Shown here: piece after piece, positions 61,401-64,000 of the stretch
Layout: each line of letters opens with the position of its first letter
Position numbering within the stretch: the stretch's first letter is position 1
Source: Pycnopodia helianthoides
Taxonomy: Eukaryota > Echinodermata > Asteroidea > Forcipulatida > Asteriidae
Assembly (NCBI GenBank): GCA_032158295.1
Contig: CM063262.1
Span: forward strand, 10,859,977 to 10,923,976
Length of the DNA stretch: 64,000 nt
Reading direction: 5' to 3'
The notes under the pieces: model-generated
Seen by the model: the letters and a program-made list of their open reading frames with translations, nothing else
The model's database searches: none
What the model was told of the DNA's origin: nothing
Program-made: the position numbers and the translations under genes

Positions 61401-64000
61401 AGCAAATGAGTATACTTCCAGCAGTTCACGACGAAGTTTACAACAAGGAGCATGAGTAAACAGGGGAATATGTAAATTCATTGTACGATGGTTTAACAAA
61501 GATTTTAGGGTGAAAAACATAAACATTATATTCCCTTTCGTAACAAAATACCTGGGATCATCAAGTGAGCCGAATCCGTTGCGTCATCGTTTGGTGTTGC
61601 AGTTGAACAAAAGAAGCTGAACCCTCATAACCTCGTTCCCGGTAGTTTAAAATGCTCAGTATAGACGTTTGGATGCAGATAGATGTCTCGTCTTCTTCAA
61701 TACGTATTCCAGCGTCTGTATTGTTGCGTAAATTCTCCCAAGCTTGGCATCTTGGTCGATAGACGCGCCAGGTAATGAACGAATCATTAATGGCACTGAC
61801 TTTACACTGGATACTGGCATCTGATTGGTCAAATGGTGAGACTGGTTCCAAATGCTGAACTTTCAGACTCCACTCTAGGAGTAGGACACCGGATTCGTCT
61901 TCTGAAATACGTTAAAACAATATCGTGAACAGACGAGATTTACTTATTTAACGAAATTAAATACCTTTTTTTGACGAGTGAAATTACTTAAGTCGTTTTC
62001 GTTTGTTTTCACAAATCAAAGGATTTTGTTTTATTTTTTCTCGGGGGTTGGTAATAAGACAGAGTTTTGTTGGAAATATGGAAATTATATGGTTTTTCGG
62101 TTATTCTAATTAGTGTTATTACGACACTATTACGTATTGGGTCCTGACACCTGCTGAAAATGTTAACAGCAATTAGTACATTAATATTTTTCACAAATTC
62201 GATTTCCAAAATCTTAAGATTTTTTCCACATTTGTCACTTGGTAAAAACGGGGACGATTAGCAAGTGTCACTTCAGATGATGTAAATGTTAATCGAAACT
62301 CCTAAATAAATCAATACTACTTACTTTGCATGGTGAAGCTAGATGATTGGTTTTGAGATGCATCCGGAGTGGAAGCTAAACACTTGACGATGTTGCCGCT
62401 GATCAATCTGTCCCGATAATTGAGTATTGTCAAGGTAGACGTCTGGACACAAGACGACACATTGCTCATTTCTATGACAACTCTATCGTCTGTACCGTTA
62501 TGCAGACTTTCCCAGACATCGCACTGCGAGTGATAAATTCGCCACGCTATATCTGGACCCGAACCGGCACTAGCTGTGCAAACGAGCCGAAGATGTGATT
62601 GGTTTACTCCTTTAGTCACTTGGTCGAGACTGCGAACTTTTAAAGACCAATCTGAGTAGAGATAAATAAAGATGTTAATTTGTTGACATAGAAATCTGTC
62701 AGCTGGCTACATCCCAAACAAGCTGGAATTGATTTATCATTAGTTTGAGGGATAATATTTAAATGTTTGCAAAATGTATAATAACAGTAATTGAAAGCAA
62801 AATCCTCTTCGAATAGTTTCTTCGTTTAAAATGAAGCAAAATATTTTAAGTATTTCGATCTAGTGAAAAGGGTTAATAATATCACTTAACAAAGTCCATC
62901 AATGAAAGTTGAGGATAAAGCGGCATCAATGATACCTTTTCGAAAACATGCACACACAGAAGGGTTTATTGACCTCCAATCGTGGACACTCCTTCGTTCA
63001 ACTTTTTGTCCTGACAAACGTGAACACCATTGTTTTTCTTTTGTGAAAGCATCTTGGACCTATTTTCTCTTACGTTATTTGTCCTCGGTTTGAATGATCA
63101 CTGCGGATCGAGTTTGTTATTCCAATTCCCGTTTCCAAAGAATTCCTCTGCAGGGTCCAAGTTAAATAAAGAATGTCTTTGTGTGGTCAATTGTTCCTTG
63201 TGATTTTATTGTGTTCCTGTTGATTCCACAAATTTTCGTAAATGGTGTGAACTGGGACACCCTTTTGTTCTCCCATTGTTTGTCTTCGGTTTGAATGCGC
63301 AGACATGCCTACACCTATTGTTATTATTCAAGGTGCAAATTTCGTTTTTGGTTTTTACTTGAGCAAGCCACCTGTTTCGTTTATGTTTGTGATTTTCATT
63401 CTATAGAAACATGCCTGGGCTTGATTTCTCAAAGAGCTAAGATTGATGTTACCTGCAAATCACTCTTAATTGCTAATATTATAAGCAAAGTGTGATGTCA
63501 CTATACAAAACACTAGGGTGATACTGAAAACTCATCTTAAGATGGTTTGTAGTGCTTTGTGAGTCGGCCCTTAGTAACCTGGCTATATGAAATAAGTAAA
63601 ATCAAACAATTCTCTTTTCACGCACATTATCAGAAACGGTGTGGGTAAGCACAACCACCATTGTGGGGACTCTAACACAATGGGAAAAGGGTCCCCCGCA
63701 ACGTTTTTCTTTGTTCAATTGGGTCCCCACGTAGGAATTCTTCAGAAGAGGGAATCTGAGTGATCAAAAGAATGTGTACTTGCTGGATTAAAATGCATCT
63801 TTTGGGAATCACAATCACTTGGGTATAGTTTGCTCTTGGTATTACAGAAGATAAAACCTCAATAATTCGCCGCAACTTCTACACACTCTAGTTTAAAACT
63901 TACCAACAGATCCGCACGAAAATAGTTTCCCCACGCCTTCTTCACCGAGGTTTCCATCCGTTAACACCAAATTACTAAAAGCAATCCAGCCAAAGTTGTT
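49434..64000 (-). CDS. Gene B: adhesion GPCR with LamG and seven Ig-like modules, 5' partial
   Basis: Exons on the minus strand, from the right edge: LamG C-terminal part, seven Ig-like exons (62651 to 57482), two exons in the expected GAIN position (56909 and 56146), then eight exons from TM2 to the stop at 49434. The receptor part has class B2 hallmarks: HFFLLAAFTWMALEG in TM3, a CW pair in extracellular loop 2, LGLPWVLG in TM6 and FVILNSLQG in TM7. Adhesion GPCRs normally self-cleave at the GPS inside GAIN and couple an adhesive ectodomain to G proteins. Here the GPS and TM1 are not found; the scaffold gap lies in that interval. Two Ig exons carry 1-base deletions. The 5' end lies outside the window. 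Confidence 0.85.
49589..49670 (-). CDS. Gene B cytoplasmic tail exon
   Basis: An 82-base exon, phase 0 to 1, acceptor TTATTATCAG, donor GTAAGT. It encodes VRNSLKARTCKVESISIPQD followed by STSFTLA. The V-R and basic start match helix 8 of the family; the rest is a serine/threonine-rich tail. Confidence 0.78.
50110..50151 (-). CDS. Gene B TM7 end exon
   Basis: A 42-base exon, phase 0-0, acceptor ATTCTAAAG, donor GTAGGT. It encodes GVFVFLGQCVFDQE, completing NSLQGVFVFL, the conserved TM7 end of adhesion GPCRs, and the start of helix 8. Although short, it is fixed by its match and by phase on both sides. Confidence 0.85.
50952..51078 (-). CDS. Gene B TM6 to TM7 exon
   Basis: A 127-base exon, phase 2 to 0, acceptor CTATCTTAG, donor GTACAG. 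It encodes AGLRLAIILEPLLGLPWVLG (TM6 with the class B2 GLxWxxG motif), FFYTGKETVAF as extracellular loop 3, and AYVFVILNSLQ entering TM7. Confidence 0.9.
51188..51545 (+). repeat. tRNA-derived SINE family a, copy in gene B intron
   Basis: Head TGTCGTGGCCGAGCGGTTA, B box GATTCGAATCC, tail ending in an ATT/ATC repeat. It lies between the TM5 and TM6 exons of gene B, antisense to the gene. Confidence 0.78.
51650..51735 (-). CDS. Gene B TM5 end and loop 3 exon
   Basis: An 86-base exon, phase 0 to 2, acceptor TTACTTTCAG, donor GTAAGT. It encodes VNTCILVRLIVIFFSL, the rest of TM5, then the charged third intracellular loop KANKDKSEAKKLK. In-frame joins on both sides. Confidence 0.87.
52690..52915 (+). 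other. Worn retroelement 3' end with hammerhead-like core
   Basis: Within a gene B intron. Near its end, CTGACGA (52845-52851), a 6-bp hairpin GGTCCG/CGGATC with a 3-base loop, then GAAA (52868-52871), closed by GCCT/AGGC. This resembles, imperfectly, the hammerhead core reported for some retroelements. Confidence 0.3.
52968..53034 (-). CDS. Gene B extracellular loop 2 and TM5 start
   Basis: A 67-base exon, phase 2 to 0, acceptor TTCAATACAG, donor GTGAGT. It encodes CWLSFADGFVWAFLAPVIS then IIL. The CW pair supplies the loop-2 cysteine that bonds to the TM3 cysteine, and W-x-F-x-x-P-V begins TM5 as in other adhesion GPCRs. Confidence 0.88.
53520..53640 (+). repeat. C-rich low-complexity stretch
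   Basis: Almost pure C with A and T interruptions (CCCCCCGCCTCCCACTTCCC and similar). It lies in the gene B intron between the loop-2/TM5 exon and the TM4 exon. Confidence 0.7.
53779..53845 (-). CDS. Gene B TM4 end and loop exon
   Basis: A 67-base exon, phase 1 to 2, acceptor CATTACCGCAG, donor GTAAAC. It encodes LPFGVVAISAAVNFRGYAGN, completing TM4 (the GWGLP pattern is standard in this class) and entering extracellular loop 2. It splices in frame to both neighbours. Confidence 0.85.
54293..54443 (-). CDS. Gene B TM3 to TM4 exon
   Basis: A 151-base exon, phase 0 to 1, acceptor TTACATTCAG, donor GTAAAG. It encodes VGCTLVAVLLHFFLLAAFTW then MALEGAFLYIKI, the most diagnostic stretch of class B2 receptors: the conserved cysteine at the top of TM3, HFF, and the W-x-x-x-E-G motif. 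It continues through loop 2 (WGIRRPV) into TM4 (WLLIGWG). Confidence 0.92.
54621..54717 (-). CDS. Gene B TM2 exon
   Basis: A 97-base exon, start phase 2 and end phase 0, acceptor TTTTTTAATAG, donor GTAGGT. It reads IRIVTHANLAFALMVSDI followed by IFFFIDIKNV. The H-A-N-L pattern and position match intracellular loop 1 and TM2 of adhesion GPCRs (HxNL in the family). It joins in frame to the TM3 exon as NV-VGC. The preceding TM1 exon must end in phase 2 and is missing. Confidence 0.85.
55260..55359. other. Assembly gap of 100 N
   Basis: Exactly 100 N. It lies between the GAIN-position exon (56030) and the TM2 exon (54717), so the missing GPS and TM1 coding sequence of gene B probably belongs here. 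The sequence immediately to its right is an error-rich copy of 56352-56938. Confidence 0.99.
55360..55968 (-). pseudogene. Error-rich second copy of the 56352-56938 region
   Basis: This block aligns along its length with 56352-56938, including the exon at 56778, but is full of homopolymer expansions and scattered single-base changes. It retains DNLT and FVMDG-like fragments in broken frames. It starts directly at the last N of the gap. The error style resembles uncorrected single-molecule reads rather than ordinary mutation, so I read it as an assembly artefact. A decayed real tandem duplicate is the alternative. Confidence 0.7.
56030..56146 (-). CDS. Gene B exon in GAIN position (beta part)
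   Basis: A 117-base open exon, phase 1-1, acceptor TTTTCTGACAG, donor GTAAGT. It encodes VTVFVLTAKEGEY, NIDTEFDNQVYSVN and IPSIESSYGS, a strand-rich stretch compatible with a GAIN beta-sandwich. It joins in frame to the exon at 56778. The following GAIN strands, the GPS cleavage motif and TM1 are not found between here and the TM2 exon at 54717, an interval that contains the second scaffold gap. Confidence 0.6.
56778..56909 (-). CDS. Gene B exon in GAIN position (helical N-terminal part)
   Basis: A 132-base open exon, phase 1-1, acceptor ACCATACAG, donor GTTTGT. It encodes 44 residues rich in helix formers: DNLTTHANDGDLNSFQQAF, KRLESTDRG, then an acidic EEEE end. Its position between the last Ig exon and the receptor is where the helical subdomain A of a GAIN domain is expected. 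The GAIN call rests on position and composition, not on a recognised signature. A degraded second copy of this exon and its surroundings lies at 55360-55968. Confidence 0.55.
57482..57835 (-). CDS. Gene B Ig-like module 7
   Basis: A 354-base exon, phase 1-1, acceptor TTCCCAACAG, donor GTTGTA. It reads GAVEAKPNC, LTLTQVTEG, LRLLCRAS, FRWQVNQPTC, VPPCVRSSMLVISDYRERGY, TILCEST and DFTVQG. It is intact and is the last Ig module before the presumed GAIN exons. Confidence 0.85.
58482..58822 (-). CDS. Gene B Ig-like module 6, one 1-base deletion
   Basis: Splice sites are intact (acceptor AATTTTTAG, donor GTGAGT). The exon is 341 bases, one short of 342. The first frame reads IEINNLVEV, KRLLCSAI, IEWRIYVTN, VSPCVFSSKLTILNYREH and VVMCTTS. 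Past about 58522-58532 the family pattern continues in the next frame as GNTGNHSANFTLPS. Only the G strand is affected. The cysteine after the WRIY strand is absent, unlike in the other gene B modules. Confidence 0.75.
58990..59346 (-). CDS. Gene B Ig-like module 5
   Basis: A 357-base exon, phase 1-1, acceptor ATTCAACAG, donor GTATTT. It is the longest Ig exon. It reads DHRSTLLPSEDAHFEIPRL as an extended leader, then LQLLCTSS, IVWRVYQLIC, LSSCVQTSTLTVFSYLEEGY, VIECSVNN and FTISG. It is intact. Confidence 0.85.
59845..60198 (-). CDS. Gene B Ig-like module 4
   Basis: A 354-base exon, phase 1-1, acceptor CATTTGCAG, donor GTAACA. Extension DVISDGPSED, then WTLQLHSLERP, LQLSCTAS, LAWRVYFPLC, ASPCLKTSELTIVDYAERGY, LIVCTAY and NLTIPG. 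It is intact. Here the usual NYRERGY is DYAERGY. Confidence 0.85.
60611..60961 (-). CDS. Gene B Ig-like module 3
   Basis: A 351-base exon, phase 1-1, acceptor ACGTTATAG, donor GTGAGT. It has an N-terminal extension (NLGSILTED) before WTLKADL, then IQLQCTAN, IAWRVYRSKC, PSPCVELSILTIMNYRERGY, VVECSTSTPG and FTISG. It is intact, with the four-cysteine pattern typical of gene B modules. Confidence 0.85.
61552..61901 (-). CDS. Gene B Ig-like module 2, one 1-base deletion
   Basis: Splice sites are good (acceptor GTATTTCAG, donor GTATTT), but the length is 350, one short of the phase-compatible 351. The reading frame EWSLKVQHLEP, ASIQCKVS, ITWRVYRPRC, TSICIQTSILSILNYRERGY is followed, after a frame change near 61607-61622, by FFCSTATP and HLMIP in the next frame. 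The F-strand cysteine is recovered only in the second frame. Adding one base restores the family pattern, so a consensus error is plausible. Confidence 0.75.
62325..62651 (-). CDS. Gene B Ig-like module 1
   Basis: A 327-base exon, phase 1-1, acceptor CTCTACTCAG, donor GTAAGT. Motifs: WSLKVRSLDQV, LRLVCTAS, IAWRIYHSQC, VSSCVQTSTLTILNYRD, IVKCLAS, SFTMQS. It is intact. It is the near-twin of the exon at 21342-21668 in gene A and shares its length, whereas the other gene B Ig exons are longer. Confidence 0.85.
63904..64000 (-). CDS. Gene B LamG module, C-terminal part (cut by window edge)
   Basis: The open frame enters from the window edge and ends at a GTAAGT donor at 63903 in phase 1. It reads WIAFSNLVLTDGNLGEEG and ends FSCGSVG, the same closing motif as every gene A LamG module. 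The N-terminal part of the module lies beyond 64000. It precedes the first visible Ig exon of gene B. Confidence 0.75.

Overview
This is a eukaryotic, intron-rich, repeat-laden animal genomic window with two 100-N scaffold gaps (21077-21176 and 55260-55359). The interspersed elements and the abundance of the TACATGTA word resemble what I remember of echinoderm, probably sea star, genomes. That assignment rests on memory of repeat families and has not been searched. There is no prokaryotic or viral gene content.

Three protein-coding loci can be read from exon structure (splice sites, phase and protein motifs all agree). Gene C, plus strand, occupies the left 21 kb: a signal-peptide exon (2763-2859), a V-set immunoglobulin exon (14674-15042) and a second Ig-like exon (20898-21076) cut off by the first gap. 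Gene A, minus strand, runs from a signal peptide at 42911 down to 21342, where it meets the same gap. It encodes five alternating pairs of a laminin-G/pentraxin-like (LamG) module and an Ig-like module, each on one exon. Gene B, minus strand, enters from beyond the right edge and ends at a stop codon at 49434. It encodes LamG, seven Ig-like modules, two exons placed where a GAIN domain is expected, and then a class B2 (adhesion) seven-transmembrane receptor from TM2 to the C-tail. Its remaining GAIN/GPS part and TM1 are missing at the second gap. Genes A and B are tandem paralogues built from the same modules.

All ectodomain exons of A, B and C are symmetric phase 1-1, so modules can be duplicated, shuffled or skipped without breaking the frame. 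The last Ig exon of gene A is a close copy of the first Ig exon of gene B, which suggests that gene A also continues as an adhesion GPCR beyond the gap. Four exons carry five apparent 1-base deletions in total, and an error-rich second copy of a gene B exon region lies directly against the second gap. Both point to assembly or consensus problems that need care before any pseudogene claim.

The rest is mobile DNA: at least six families of TTAA-flanked MITEs with related termini, a large foldback element family rich in TGACGTCA and ACTTCCGG hairpins, tRNA-derived SINEs (several split by MITEs), a decayed DIRS-like tyrosine-recombinase retroelement, several LINE fragments, minisatellites and simple repeats.
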